The notes: generated from the sequence alone by a model not told the origin. A stretch of DNA of 64,000 nt from GCA-2725625 sp964574215 (GCA_964574215.1 CAZNLR010000006.1:71458-135457), one strand, 5' to 3'. Positions 1-9,026 are shown, counted from the first letter of the stretch. Program-made: numbers and translations.

Positions 1-239
1 CCCTGCCGGAAAACTTGCGCAATGCCGTTTTATCAAATGAAGTCGGCAAGGCGAGCAAGCCAATTCGAACCCCGGCAGGTTATGTGGTCTTGATGGCATG
101 CAGTAAAAGCGGGGACAATTCGAATCAGGCGGTCCGGCAAAAAATCGAGCAAGATCTACTGGAAAAAAAGGCATCCCTTTTTGCACGGCGGCTTTTACGC
201 GATCTACGACGATCCGCCTTCGTGGATATTCGCCGATGA
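1..239 (+). CDS. surA: SurA-type peptidylprolyl isomerase, C-terminal fragment
   Basis: The reading frame is open from the left edge, so the start and most of the gene lie outside the window. The visible 79 or so codons include the end of a parvulin-like (PpiC) domain, with KPIRTPAGYVVLMA as its last strand, followed by a charged C-terminal helix. SurA is a periplasmic chaperone and prolyl isomerase that helps outer-membrane proteins fold. Its stop overlaps the pdxA start as ATGA, which implies translational coupling. The order surA-pdxA-rsmA is common in Proteobacteria and supports the call more than this short fragment does. Confidence 0.7.
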   Translation, partial: LPENLRNAVLSNEVGKASKPIRTPAGYVVLMACSKSGDNSNQAVRQKIEQDLLEKKASLFARRLLRDLRRSAFVDIRR

Positions 240-1267
240 ACGATTCCCGGCTCCCAATTGTCGTGACGATGGGAGACCCAGCGGGAATCGGAGGCGAATT
301 AGCGCTAAAAGCGTGGCTCAATCATCGCCAAAGCCTGCCTCCCTTTTTTATGCTTGATTCACCGAGACGTCTGGAAAATCTAGCGGGAAAATTGGGGTTT
401 GAGTTATCCGTGGCGACCATCGACTCGCCGGATCAAGTCGCCTCAACCTACCAATCTTCCCTGCCGGTGTTGCCTGTGGAGTTGCCGAAAGAAAGTGTGC
501 CGGGACGGTTGGACCCCGACAATGGCAGCGCCGTTAAAGAGGCCGTGGAACGATCAGTTGATCTTATACAATCAGGGGCAGCGAATGCCGTGGTCACCAA
601 TCCAATCCACAAATCCAGTTTATATGACATCGGTTTCAAGTATCCCGGGCACACTGAATTTCTAGCGGCATTAGCCGGTGTAGAATCCGAGCCGGTTATG
701 ATGCTGGCTACCGATGATTTTCGAGTGGTGCCGGTGACGAAGCATGTCGGCCTGCGGGAGGCGATGAAACTACTTTCCCCTGATTTGATCATTGAGACAG
801 CTTCGATTACCTGTTCGTCTTTAACGAAGGATTTCGGTATTGAAAATCCTCATCTTGCAATCGCGGCCCTGAACCCCCATGCCGGAGAAGGGGGTAAAAT
901 GGGCGGTGAAGAGAAAACCGTCATCGAACCCGCCATCGAAAAATTAAAAAATTCCGGAATTCGGGTGACCGGTCCCTATCCACCCGACACTCTCTTTCAT
1001 CCCGCAGCGCGGGAGAAATACGATGCGGTCCTTGGCATGTATCACGATCAAGTATTGATCCCTATTAAGACTATTGCCTTCGAGAAAGCCGTAAATGTCA
1101 CACTCGGTCTGCCATTTATCCGCACATCGCCGGATCATGGAACCGCCTTGGATATAGCAGGAACCGGTAGTGCCGACGAGCGGAGCCTGGTTTCCGCCAT
1201 AAAAATGGCGGCCGAACTGTCTGAAAATCGTCGACGTTCGGAAATTGTGGCCGGGGCCACCGAATGA
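236..1267 (+). CDS. pdxA: 4-hydroxythreonine-4-phosphate dehydrogenase
   Basis: PdxA oxidises 4-phosphohydroxy-L-threonine with NAD in the DXP-dependent route to pyridoxal phosphate. At 343 residues it has the usual length. The N-terminus PIVVTMGDPAGIGGELALKA is the family signature. Other PdxA features are VTNPIHK, the metal-site stretch with GHTEFLA, LNPHAGEGG, and GMYHDQVLIPIK near the C-terminus. Both ends overlap neighbours by four bases (surA upstream, rsmA downstream), so this is a tight operon. The protein is expected to be a cytosolic, metal-dependent homodimer. Confidence 0.96.
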   Translation: MNDSRLPIVVTMGDPAGIGGELALKAWLNHRQSLPPFFMLDSPRRLENLAGKLGFELSVATIDSPDQVASTYQSSLPVLPVELPKESVPGRLDPDNGSAVKEAVERSVDLIQSGAANAVVTNPIHKSSLYDIGFKYPGHTEFLAALAGVESEPVMMLATDDFRVVPVTKHVGLREAMKLLSPDLIIETASITCSSLTKDFGIENPHLAIAALNPHAGEGGKMGGEEKTVIEPAIEKLKNSGIRVTGPYPPDTLFHPAAREKYDAVLGMYHDQVLIPIKTIAFEKAVNVTLGLPFIRTSPDHGTALDIAGTGSADERSLVSAIKMAAELSENRRRSEIVAGATE

Positions 1268-2115
1268 CGCTTTCATCCGATACTGTCAGTCCACCGAAAC
1301 TTCCCCCACTCCGCGATGTCATCGCCCGCCACGACCTCGGCGCAAAGAAATCGCTGGGCCAACATTTTCTGTTGGACGGCAACCTTACCGCCAAGATCGT
1401 AAGGGCGGCAGGAGATTTGACAGGCCTTTCCGTCATCGAAATAGGGCCGGGTCCCGGTGGTCTGACGCGATCTTTGTTGACGGAGAGTCCGGCGCAGGTC
1501 ATTGCGGTTGAAAAAGACGAGAGATGCCTGAATGCTTTGGAAGAATTGTCGGAGTATTTTCCTGACCGGCTTACCGTGATCGCGGCGGACGCAATGGCGG
1601 CAGAGGTGTCGTCCATATGTCCACCGCCTCGAAAAATTATCGCCAATCTGCCCTATAATATTTCTACAGCGCTGCTTTTGAAGTGGCTCCCGCAGGCCTC
1701 TGACATCGCCGGTATGACCTTAATGTTCCAAAAGGAAGTTGCCGAACGCCTGGTCGCCCGGCCCTCAAGAAAGGCCTACGGCCGGCTAAGTATTATGACC
1801 CAGTGGCTATGGGACGCCAACCTGGCCTTCAATGTGGACAAAAAAGCTTTTACACCGCCGCCCAAGGTCACCTCCAGCGTCGTAACTTTTACGCCGCGTT
1901 CAGCACCTCTCGCTGAAGCCACATGGCAAAGTCTGGAAACGGTGACGGCAGCCGCTTTTGGCCAGCGCCGGAAAATGCTCAGGTCGTCATTGAAATCGCT
2001 TGGATTAAATATCCCCGCCATCGGTATTGATCCCACGGCCCGGGCGGAAGATTTATCAGTCGAGGAGTTCTGCAAATTAGCGCGGGCCTATGAGACCGTA
2101 AAAAGCGACGGCTAG
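1264..2115 (+). CDS. rsmA: 16S rRNA dimethyladenosine transferase RsmA/KsgA
   Basis: RsmA dimethylates two adjacent adenosines near the 3' end of 16S rRNA during late 30S assembly. The 283-residue protein has the N-terminal KKSLGQHFLLD segment, the SAM-binding loop IEIGPGPGGLTRSLL (about residues 58-72), an acidic residue after strand 2 (VEKDERC), and the catalytic motif NLPYNIS (about 129-135). The start overlaps the pdxA stop by four bases. It converges with gmk and the two 3' ends overlap by four bases. Loss of this enzyme is the classic cause of kasugamycin resistance. Confidence 0.96.
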   Translation: MTLSSDTVSPPKLPPLRDVIARHDLGAKKSLGQHFLLDGNLTAKIVRAAGDLTGLSVIEIGPGPGGLTRSLLTESPAQVIAVEKDERCLNALEELSEYFPDRLTVIAADAMAAEVSSICPPPRKIIANLPYNISTALLLKWLPQASDIAGMTLMFQKEVAERLVARPSRKAYGRLSIMTQWLWDANLAFNVDKKAFTPPPKVTSSVVTFTPRSAPLAEATWQSLETVTAAAFGQRRKMLRSSLKSLGLNIPAIGIDPTARAEDLSVEEFCKLARAYETVKSDG

Positions 2116-2801
2116 TCCGTCAGGCCGCGTAAATCCTGTACAAAATCATGAAGCCCGATCTGACGGGCGATCCGGTGCCTTTCCGCGGCAAGGATCGACT
2201 GAACCTCGGCAACGCTATCGTTAATATCGTTATTGACGATAACGTAATTGTATTCCCGGTAATGGCTCATTTCGTCGGCGGCTTTCGACATTCGTTCGCG
2301 GACAACTTCTTCGGGATCCCGGGCTCTTTTGCGTAGTCTAACTTCCAGTTCTTCCGTGTTGGGCGGTAATACGAATACGCTGACCAAATCGTCCCGTGTA
2401 CTGTCGTTGTCGTAAAGCTGTTGCGTGCCCTGCCAATCGATATCGAACAACACATCTGTCCCTGCCGCCAAGGCGTCCTCGACGGGTTTCCTGGGCGTGC
2501 CGTAGAAATTACTGAATACCTTGGCGTGCTCCAGCAGTTCGCCCTGTTCAATCATATTGCCGAACTCGGTTTCGTCGAGAAAGAAATAGTCGGTGCCTTC
2601 GACTTCACCGGACCGTATCGGGCGGGTGGTGGCCGAGATCGACATCATCAGATTGTCGTCCAGTTCCAGCAACTCGCGGGAAATGGTGGTCTTACCGGCG
2701 CCGGAAGGAGAAGAAAGCACCAGCATCAACCCCCGTCGCGAAAAAGGTTTGATTCCCCCGTTATCACTCAATGTTTTGCACCTGCTCTCTGAATTGCTCA
2801 A
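2112..2801 (-). CDS. gmk: Guanylate kinase
   Basis: Gmk phosphorylates GMP to GDP with ATP. The protein has the P-loop SSPSGAGKTT (residues 30-39), the GMP-binding segment SISATTRPIRSGEVEGTDYFF, and the LID region RKRARDPEEVVRERM. The first 25 residues precede the conserved core, and an internal ATG at 2726 would trim them, so the start is not certain. As given, the gene overlaps the end of yicC by 38 bases. The yicC-gmk order is widely conserved. Confidence 0.94.
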   Translation of the reverse strand: MSNSESRCKTLSDNGGIKPFSRRGLMLVLSSPSGAGKTTISRELLELDDNLMMSISATTRPIRSGEVEGTDYFFLDETEFGNMIEQGELLEHAKVFSNFYGTPRKPVEDALAAGTDVLFDIDWQGTQQLYDNDSTRDDLVSVFVLPPNTEELEVRLRKRARDPEEVVRERMSKAADEMSHYREYNYVIVNNDINDSVAEVQSILAAERHRIARQIGLHDFVQDLRGLTD

Positions 2802-3666
2802 TGACCGCCTTTAAATCCAACCCGATGCGGGATAAGTCAACGTCAGCCGCTTTGGAGCAAATGGTGTTGGCCTCCCGGTTAAATTCCTGGCACAGAAAGT
2901 CGAGCTTGCGGCCGATTACCCCGCCGTCGCCCATCAATTGACGGGCGGCATCCAAATGCGCCTTAAGACGGTCAAGTTCTTCGCGAACGTCGGCCTTGGT
3001 CATCAGAACGGCCGCTTCCTGGGCCAGTCTTTCCTCAGGCAGCGCCGGTATATTTTCCAGTAATTCTGCAATCTGAGCCCGCAATTTTTCCTTAAGCGTT
3101 TCCGGTTGCATCTCCGCCAATCGCTCAGCGTCGCCACAAAGGGATTCGATCCGGATCAATTGATCGTTCAACACCTGACCGATTCGTTCCCCTTCCTCGG
3201 CGCGCCCGCTTTTCAAGCCATCGAGCAATACAATCAAATCCTCCAGGATTTTGACGTTCCGCTCGGCTTTGGCGGTTTCATCGTCTTCATCCTCCACGGT
3301 TTCGATAACCCCGCGGACGGACAAAAGGCCATCCAAACTGGGTGGTCCGATCTGACCGGATTTGGTTTGAATTTCCGTCGCCGTTTCCACCAGTTGGTCG
3401 AGCAAAATCCGATTGACCTGAAATTGGGTCTTTTTATCGGTTTCCTGCACGGTGAGCGCCAAATTTATATTGCCGCGCTTGAAGTACTTACCGGTCCGTT
3501 TGCGCGCTTCGATCTCCAGTTCCTCCGACCCCTGAGGCAACCGGCACCGGACATCGAGACCCTTGCCGTTAACGCTTTTGGCTTCCCAGTTCCAGCTATA
3601 GGTTCCGTTCCCACCGGACGCCCTGGCGAAACCGGTCATGCTCGAAATTTTTGTTTTTTTTGCCAT
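2764..3666 (-). CDS. yicC: YicC-family protein (endoribonuclease-like)
   Basis: The protein has the YicC signature at both ends: the N-terminal SSMTGFARA, and near the C-terminus GRKLDFLCQEFNREANTICSKA followed by a short helix. The E. coli homologue is reported as a hexameric endoribonuclease that affects small RNAs; the role here is inferred from family. I chose the ATG at 3666 (MAKKTKISSMTGF), because the upstream in-frame extension has no family-like sequence. The gene lies directly before gmk on the same strand. The open middle part is rich in charged helices, as usual for the family. Confidence 0.9.
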   Translation of the reverse strand: MAKKTKISSMTGFARASGGNGTYSWNWEAKSVNGKGLDVRCRLPQGSEELEIEARKRTGKYFKRGNINLALTVQETDKKTQFQVNRILLDQLVETATEIQTKSGQIGPPSLDGLLSVRGVIETVEDEDDETAKAERNVKILEDLIVLLDGLKSGRAEEGERIGQVLNDQLIRIESLCGDAERLAEMQPETLKEKLRAQIAELLENIPALPEERLAQEAAVLMTKADVREELDRLKAHLDAARQLMGDGGVIGRKLDFLCQEFNREANTICSKAADVDLSRIGLDLKAVIEQFREQVQNIE

Positions 3667-3677
3667 GTAAATACAAT

Positions 3678-3697
3678 AGGTTACCAAAGGTTACCAA
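3678..3697. repeat. Tandem 10-bp direct repeat upstream of yicC
   Basis: Two perfect copies of AGGTTACCAA lie back to back, just upstream of yicC and in the divergent gap before the oxidoreductase operon. Each contains GGTTACC, which is close to palindromic. A one-helical-turn spacing is typical of tandem regulator sites, but no protein can be named from the sequence. Confidence 0.4.
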
Positions 3698-3853
3698 ATT
3701 CTATCTATCTTCGAACCAAGCAGCATACAATCTAACACTGGTCGAAAATATTGTTTGCCCTGGATAGGCCATTCATTGATCTAAATCAACCATGTGCAGT
3801 TAATTTTATGTTTCAATGTGAACATAAAGGCATATGATTTAGTAACATCCCAG

Positions 3854-4426
3854 ATGAGGGAGGGGATCATCCAGGAAATACGTATTCACGGCCGTGGCGG
3901 ACAAGGCACCGTCATGGCGTCGAAAATATTGGCCAAAGCGATTATTGAAGAAGGCCAGTATGCGCTCGCCATACCGTCTTTCGGCTTCGAGCGCAGAGGC
4001 GCGCCGGTAACCGCTTTCCTCCGTGTTGACGACAAGGAAATCAGAACCGTCACCAATATCTATCATCCCGACAATATCATTTGCATCGACCCCACCGTCT
4101 CCCGGGCAGTCGATATTTTTAAAGGTTTTCAAGAAGGCGGCACCTGGGTGCAGGCGACCAAAAAGGGACCGGATGAGTTGGAAATTCCGGACAACGTCGC
4201 CAAGCTGGGACTTTGCGACGCCTTCGGCATTGCCCTCGATATTTTCAAGAAGCCGATCACCAATTCGATCATGCTGGGCGCCTTCGCCAAAACCTCGGGC
4301 ATGGTATCCCTCGATTCGCTTAAAGACGGGTTGGAGACGGCGAACTTCCGCGATGCCGGGCTCGACCAGAATTTGCAGGCCATCGAACGCGGCTTCAACG
4401 AAACCACCGTTCACCAGATCAACTGA
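3854..4426 (+). CDS. 2-oxoacid:acceptor oxidoreductase, gamma subunit (PadE-like)
   Basis: This is the gamma subunit of a thiamine-diphosphate 2-oxoacid oxidoreductase, which converts a 2-oxoacid plus CoA to acyl-CoA plus CO2. The N-terminal IRIHGRGGQGTVMASKILA and PSFGFERRGAPVTAFLRV are diagnostic of the gamma fold. I chose the ATG at 3854; in-frame sequence back to a GTG at 3794 does not resemble the family. No clear Shine-Dalgarno precedes it. It is first of five same-strand genes in the order gamma, delta, alpha, FAD subunit, beta. As I recall, phenylglyoxylate dehydrogenase (padEFGHI) has this order. The substrate is not known. Confidence 0.88.
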   Translation: MREGIIQEIRIHGRGGQGTVMASKILAKAIIEEGQYALAIPSFGFERRGAPVTAFLRVDDKEIRTVTNIYHPDNIICIDPTVSRAVDIFKGFQEGGTWVQATKKGPDELEIPDNVAKLGLCDAFGIALDIFKKPITNSIMLGAFAKTSGMVSLDSLKDGLETANFRDAGLDQNLQAIERGFNETTVHQIN

Positions 4427-4437
4427 AGTAAGAAATC

Positions 4438-4731
4438 ATGCTGAAACAAGCCCGCCCCAGATTTGATCAAGCGACGATACCGGACGACCTTTGCCCCATC
4501 GGCACGACGCTGATCACCATGTTGCCCGGCGATTGGCGGTCGGAACGCCCCGTCGTCAACCGCGACAAATGCGTAAAATGCGCCACCTGCTGGCTGCAAT
4601 GCCCGGTCCAGTGCATCGTCGAAATGCCCGCCTGGTTCGATATCACCTATGATTCCTGTAAAGGCTGCGGCATTTGCGCGACGGAATGTCCGCAAAACGC
4701 CATCACCATGGTCCTGGAAGTGGGAGACTGA
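4438..4731 (+). CDS. 2-oxoacid:acceptor oxidoreductase, delta (ferredoxin) subunit (PadF-like)
   Basis: This 97-residue protein carries two [4Fe-4S] motifs, CVKCATCWLQCPVQC and CKGCGICATECPQN. It matches the delta subunits of pyruvate-type oxidoreductases, which carry electrons from the thiamine site. It starts 11 bases after the gamma gene. The alpha gene ATG follows its stop by two bases, so the subunits are probably made in step. The N-terminal 30 residues before the first cluster are typical for this subunit. Confidence 0.9.
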   Translation: MLKQARPRFDQATIPDDLCPIGTTLITMLPGDWRSERPVVNRDKCVKCATCWLQCPVQCIVEMPAWFDITYDSCKGCGICATECPQNAITMVLEVGD

Positions 4732-4733
4732 TT

Positions 4734-5960
4734 ATGCCCGATACACCCCTCCCCAATGAACCGAGAACCATCGTCTGTGACGGCAACGAAGCCGCCGCTT
4801 GGGCCGTGTCCCTGGCCAGGCCCGATATGGTGGCGGTCTATCCCATCACGCCCCAATCTTCCTTGGTTGAATATGTCTCGCAATTTATCGCCGACGGCAA
4901 AATCGACGCCGATTTGATGGACGTCGAGGGCGAACACAGCGTCATGTCAGTATTGCACGGCGCCTGTCTAGCCGGCGCACGGACTTACACGGCAACCTGC
5001 GGCCCCGGCCTCTATTTCATGTTCGAACCCTATGTCCGGACTCCCGGCATGCGCCTGCCGATCGTCATGTCCATGGTCACGCGCGACGGCTTGACGCCGC
5101 AAAGCGTCTGGGGTGGTCAACAGGACGCCATGATGCTGCGCGAAGCCGGTTGGATTCAGATTTACTGCGAGAGCGTGCAGGAGGTCCTGGATACGCTAAT
5201 CATGGCCTTCCGTATCGCCGAAAACAGGGACGTCATGCTGCCGGTCAATATCTGTCACGACGGCAACTACCTGTCCTATGGTGTCACCAAGGTGGTTCTG
5301 CCGGAACAGGATATGGTGGACGATTTCCTCGGCGATAAGGATACCAACTGGCACGTTGCCCTGGACCCCGACCGTCCCATGTCGGTCGATCCTTTGACCG
5401 GCGGAGAGGGCCCGGGTGGACCGGGAACGTTCGTGCGCTACCGCAAGGGTCATTGCGCCGGCATGCAGAATGCGCTCCGCGTCATAACGGAAACCCATGA
5501 GGAATGGGAGAGTAAATTCGGCCGCAGCTATTCGCCCTTGATCGAGGAGTACCGTCTGGACGACGCCGACTACGCCATCGTCACCATCGGCAGTATGTCG
5601 GGCGCCGGTAAAGACGCCGTCGACGTGGCCCGTGAACAGGGTGAAAAGGTCGGACTGATCAGGGTGAAAACATTCCGCCCCTTTCCCATGGAAGCGTTGG
5701 AGAAGGCTCTCACCAAGGTTAAGGCTGTCGGCGTCGTGGATCGTTCCGTCAGTTTCGCCTGGAATTGTGGACCGGTTTACCAGGAAATCCAGGCGGCGCT
5801 TTATAGGTTGGAAGAGAGAATTCCCGCCATCAGCTTTATTGGAGGCCTGGCCGGATCGGACATCACCGGCGTTCATTTCGCCCGCGTGATCGAAGCGACC
5901 GGAAAACAGCTCGCGGGAGAGATGACTGAGGGGCCAGTCTGGCTAAACGAGAACGAGTAG
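4734..5960 (+). CDS. 2-oxoacid:acceptor oxidoreductase, alpha subunit (PadG-like)
   Basis: The alpha subunit contributes the pyrimidine-side thiamine domain and a C-terminal transketolase-like domain. Visible signatures are GNEAAAWAVSLARPD, VYPITPQSSLVEYVSQ, the acidic MDVEGEHSVMSVLHGA, and IVTIGSMSGAGKDAV in the C-terminal domain. I chose ATG 4734 (MPDTPLPNEP), two bases after the delta stop; the longer frame starting at 4674 lies inside the delta gene and reads as noise. The length of 408 residues fits PorA/PadG-type subunits. Assignment to a 2-oxoacid enzyme is firm, but the substrate is open. Confidence 0.92.
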   Translation: MPDTPLPNEPRTIVCDGNEAAAWAVSLARPDMVAVYPITPQSSLVEYVSQFIADGKIDADLMDVEGEHSVMSVLHGACLAGARTYTATCGPGLYFMFEPYVRTPGMRLPIVMSMVTRDGLTPQSVWGGQQDAMMLREAGWIQIYCESVQEVLDTLIMAFRIAENRDVMLPVNICHDGNYLSYGVTKVVLPEQDMVDDFLGDKDTNWHVALDPDRPMSVDPLTGGEGPGGPGTFVRYRKGHCAGMQNALRVITETHEEWESKFGRSYSPLIEEYRLDDADYAIVTIGSMSGAGKDAVDVAREQGEKVGLIRVKTFRPFPMEALEKALTKVKAVGVVDRSVSFAWNCGPVYQEIQAALYRLEERIPAISFIGGLAGSDITGVHFARVIEATGKQLAGEMTEGPVWLNENE

Positions 5961-5975
5961 ACGGAAAGTAATACG

Positions 5976-7238
5976 ATGGAACAAACAAAATACCTTATCG
6001 CCGGCAGTTCTCACGCGGCTCTTTCCGCCCTCAATTCAATCCGCATGCTGGATACGGACGGCAGCCTCACTTTGATCACCAAGGACGAGCGGCTACCCTA
6101 TTCGCCGACGGTTCTTCCTTATATCGTGTCGGGGCAATCAAAACCGGAGAAAGTGCAGCTGCGCGATGACGAGTTTTTCGCCAAGAATAAAGTGAATTTT
6201 GTCAGCGGCGCCGGATTGAGCGCCTTGGACGCAAACAATAACAAAGTCACCTTGCAAAACGGACAGGAATGGCAGTACGAAAAGCTGTTGCTGGCCACCG
6301 GCGCGTCCCCTGCAATTCCTCCGGTACCCGGACTGTCCGACACCACCTATCACGTGCTGCGCACCATGGATGACGCGGTCGATCTGAACTCAGCCTTAAG
6401 CAGCGCGAAAACAGCTGTCGTATTGGGCGGCGGGCTGATCGGCATGCATGCCGCCGAAAATCTGATCAAGGCGGGCATTCAGGTCACCATCGTCGAAATG
6501 CGTCCACAGGTGTTGCCGGGATATTTCGACCAGCAGGCGGCCAAAATAATCGAGCAGACCTTTGCCGATAACGGCGTTGCCATGCGGATCGGCGACACGG
6601 TCATCGGTGCGGCGCGGGACGGCAATGGCAGCAAAGTAAGCCTGGATAGCGGTGATGAAATCAGCGCCGATCTGCTGCTGGTCTGCACCGGCGTTGCGCC
6701 CTCCATCGATTATCTTGAAGGAAGCCCCGTAGAAACCGATCAAGGCATCCTCGTGGACGACTGCATGGCAACCAATGTGGCCAATATCTGGGCCGCCGGA
6801 GACGTTGCCCAGGCTTTGAATTTTTACAACGGGGAGAAATCTCTCGGGGGAATTCTCCCGGCGGCGGTTGAGCAAGGGCGCATCGCCGGCATGGCAATGA
6901 TCGACGATCCGGCCATCAATCCCTACCCCGGCGGCGTCCCCCTGAACACCTACGGCTTCTTCGGCAATCAGGCCGTCTCGGTCGGCGTCAGCGACGAAAG
7001 CGCCCTTCCTGACGGAACGGAAGTTTCGCTGACCGTCAATGATGACGAGATGTTTTACCAGAAAATCCTCATCGGCGACGGGCATCTGCTGGGTATTTCG
7101 GGCATAAATACGGATTTCGATCCCGGCGTCATGTGGCAGCTGGTTCTCCTGCGCACCGATCTGAGTGACGTGAAGGACGAGTTTTTGAACAACCCAGCCA
7201 ATACAGGCCGCGATTTGATGTCGCGGATCTGGCGCTAA
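5976..7238 (+). CDS. FAD/NAD-dependent oxidoreductase subunit (PadH-like)
   Basis: This 420-residue pyridine nucleotide-disulfide oxidoreductase-type flavoprotein has an N-terminal nucleotide-binding segment (KYLIAGSSHAALSAL), LLLATGASPAIPPVPG, a central NAD(P)-binding loop AVVLGGGLIGMHAAENL, and a flavin-binding IWAAGDVAQ. In padEFGHI the equivalent epsilon subunit passes electrons to NAD+, so the complex can work without free ferredoxin. The N-terminal nucleotide loop lacks the strict GxGxxG pattern (AGSSHAAL), as seen in related FAD subunits. It sits 15 bases after the alpha gene and 28 before the beta gene. Confidence 0.88.
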   Translation: MEQTKYLIAGSSHAALSALNSIRMLDTDGSLTLITKDERLPYSPTVLPYIVSGQSKPEKVQLRDDEFFAKNKVNFVSGAGLSALDANNNKVTLQNGQEWQYEKLLLATGASPAIPPVPGLSDTTYHVLRTMDDAVDLNSALSSAKTAVVLGGGLIGMHAAENLIKAGIQVTIVEMRPQVLPGYFDQQAAKIIEQTFADNGVAMRIGDTVIGAARDGNGSKVSLDSGDEISADLLLVCTGVAPSIDYLEGSPVETDQGILVDDCMATNVANIWAAGDVAQALNFYNGEKSLGGILPAAVEQGRIAGMAMIDDPAINPYPGGVPLNTYGFFGNQAVSVGVSDESALPDGTEVSLTVNDDEMFYQKILIGDGHLLGISGINTDFDPGVMWQLVLLRTDLSDVKDEFLNNPANTGRDLMSRIWR

Positions 7239-7266
7239 GCAGTAAATATAGAGAAAGGACAAACTC

Positions 7267-8637
7267 TTGGGCATTGGTCACAACACAATTGCTTTTCACC
7301 AGGACAAATGCGACGGCTGCGGCGATTGCATGACGGTCTGCGCCGAGACCAAATCAGGTACGGAAAACGTTGTACATTCACGCATTAAAATCGTTCCGAG
7401 CGTTGCCGCCAACGACAGCTTTGAACTGGCTATGTGCCGTCAATGCGGTGATCCAAAATGTGTCCTCAATTGTCCGTCGGGATCACTGACCAAAGATCAC
7501 GAAACCGGTCTGGTGCCATGGGACGCTGATCTTTGCGTCGATTGCCTGCTGTGCACGGTCGGTTGCGCCTATGGCGGCATCACCTATAACGCCGCCGAAG
7601 GCCACGTAATGAAATGCGATATGTGCGACGGCGATCCGGCCTGTGTTAAATCATGCCCCACCGGCGCGCTTGAATTCAACAATTCAGCGGAAATCTATAA
7701 TAAGTACGGCGAACTGGAAGACTTGTTCGTGCCGGGACTGGCCGCCTGCCAGGGGTGCAATTCGGAACTCCTGATCCGCCATACCATGCGTAAACTGGGC
7801 TCCAATGTCGTGGTGGCGACGCCGCCGGGCTGTATCGCCGGTATGGGAACGGTCGGCTACAACGGCACAACGGGCTCGAAATTTCCCGTTATGCATCCGC
7901 TGTTGACCAACACCGCGTCCATGCTGGCGGGCGCCAAGCGGTATTACAACCGCATTGGCCGGGATGTCACCATGGTGGCGTTGGCCGGCGACGGCGGCAC
8001 CGTCGATGTCGGCTTTCAGTCCCTGTCGGGCGCCGCCGAACGGGGCGAGCAGATGCTGTTCATCTGCGTCGACAATGAAGGCTACATGAACACGGGCATG
8101 CAGCGGTCCGGCAGCACGTCCTTCGGCTCCTGGACGTCAACCACGCCGGTCGGCGACGAGTTGCAAGGCAAGACCCAGGACGCCAAAAACATGCCGGTCA
8201 TAATGATGATGCATAATTGCGAGTACGTTGCGACGGCGTCGCTCGCTTTCATGGACGATTACTACGAAAAACTTCAGAAGGCCGAGGATGCCGCTAAACG
8301 CGGCCTAGCCTATCTGCATGTGTATTCGCCGTGCCCCACGGGCTGGCGTTTCCCATCCGCATCAACCAACGAGGTTTGCCGCAAAGCCATTGAAACGAAT
8401 TTCGCCACGCTTTGGGATTATACGCCGGATCGGGGCCTGAGTTTTACCCGCTCCCCCGACAACCCGTTGCCCGTCGAAGAATATCTGAATCTGTCCGGTA
8501 AATACCGGCATCTCGATGACAAGCAGCTGGAACACATTCAGAATCATGTAGACCGCAAAGTCGCCTTTCTAAATGGCTTTATGCAGGCGTCGGGCGGGGG
8601 TGAAGCAGAAAGTGGTAGCCAGTCGGCAACTGTTTAA
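7267..8637 (+). CDS. 2-oxoacid:acceptor oxidoreductase, beta subunit fused to 4Fe-4S domain (PadI-like)
   Basis: The N-terminal 140 residues hold four cysteine clusters: CDGCGDCMTVC, CRQCGDPKCVLNC, CVDCLLCTVGC and CDMCDGDPACVKSC. The rest is the thiamine-diphosphate-binding beta fold, with ACQGCNSELLIR, the GDGG...N motif (LAGDGGTVDVGF, then VDNEGYMNTGMQ) and SCP-like TGWRFP. The start is a TTG at 7267 preceded by GAGAAAGGAC. The ferredoxin-beta fusion and position match PadI. The stop overlaps that of the convergent mutase small subunit in the sequence TTTAA. Confidence 0.9.
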   Translation: MGIGHNTIAFHQDKCDGCGDCMTVCAETKSGTENVVHSRIKIVPSVAANDSFELAMCRQCGDPKCVLNCPSGSLTKDHETGLVPWDADLCVDCLLCTVGCAYGGITYNAAEGHVMKCDMCDGDPACVKSCPTGALEFNNSAEIYNKYGELEDLFVPGLAACQGCNSELLIRHTMRKLGSNVVVATPPGCIAGMGTVGYNGTTGSKFPVMHPLLTNTASMLAGAKRYYNRIGRDVTMVALAGDGGTVDVGFQSLSGAAERGEQMLFICVDNEGYMNTGMQRSGSTSFGSWTSTTPVGDELQGKTQDAKNMPVIMMMHNCEYVATASLAFMDDYYEKLQKAEDAAKRGLAYLHVYSPCPTGWRFPSASTNEVCRKAIETNFATLWDYTPDRGLSFTRSPDNPLPVEEYLNLSGKYRHLDDKQLEHIQNHVDRKVAFLNGFMQASGGGEAESGSQSATV

Positions 8638-9026
8638 TGCTGTAATCCCTGAGCGAATTCGATAATTTCCGAGGCATTGGTGCCGGGGGTGAAAAATTCT
8701 TGGACGCCCATTTCCTTTAGGGTCTCGATATCATCATCGTGCGCAACGCCACCGCCGAAGACGGCGATATCCTCGGCTTTTTCTTCTTCGAGAAGCGTCA
8801 TCACTTTCTTGAACTGGGTATTGTGGGACCCGGACAGGATACTGATGCCGATGGCGTCGGCGCTTTCCTGGATGGCGGTGGCAACGATTTGTTCGGCGGT
8901 CTGAAATTTGCCGGTATAAATGACTTCGAAACCGGCATCCGCTAGGATCTTAGCCACCAGCTTGGCGCCCCGGTCGTGGCCGTCCAGCCCCACTTTGGCA
9001 ATGACAATTCTCGATTTAGCTACCAT
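8634..9026 (-). CDS. B12-binding small subunit of acyl-CoA mutase
   Basis: This 130-residue stand-alone cobalamin-binding domain has the base-off/His-on signature DGHDRGAKLVAKILADAG (DxHxxG), then GISILSGSHNT (SxL) and VFGGGVAHDDDIE (GG). These are the motifs by which the lower axial His and the nucleotide tail of adenosylcobalamin are held. It follows the large subunit by 12 bases. Separate large (about 560) and small (about 130) subunits are the layout of 2-hydroxyisobutyryl-CoA mutase, isobutyryl-CoA mutase (IcmA/B) and the indoleacetate-pathway mutase. Methylmalonyl-CoA mutase usually has the domain fused. Confidence 0.93.
   Translation of the reverse strand: MVAKSRIVIAKVGLDGHDRGAKLVAKILADAGFEVIYTGKFQTAEQIVATAIQESADAIGISILSGSHNTQFKKVMTLLEEEKAEDIAVFGGGVAHDDDIETLKEMGVQEFFTPGTNASEIIEFAQGLQH

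Noticed and set aside
3721..3756. TetR site before the PadE-like gene
   Set aside because: Only two separate half-like pieces (CATACAAT, ATATTGT) with wrong spacing.
6396..7274. Long minus-strand frame opposite the PadH-like gene
   Set aside because: It is an antisense shadow of a well-supported flavoprotein gene.
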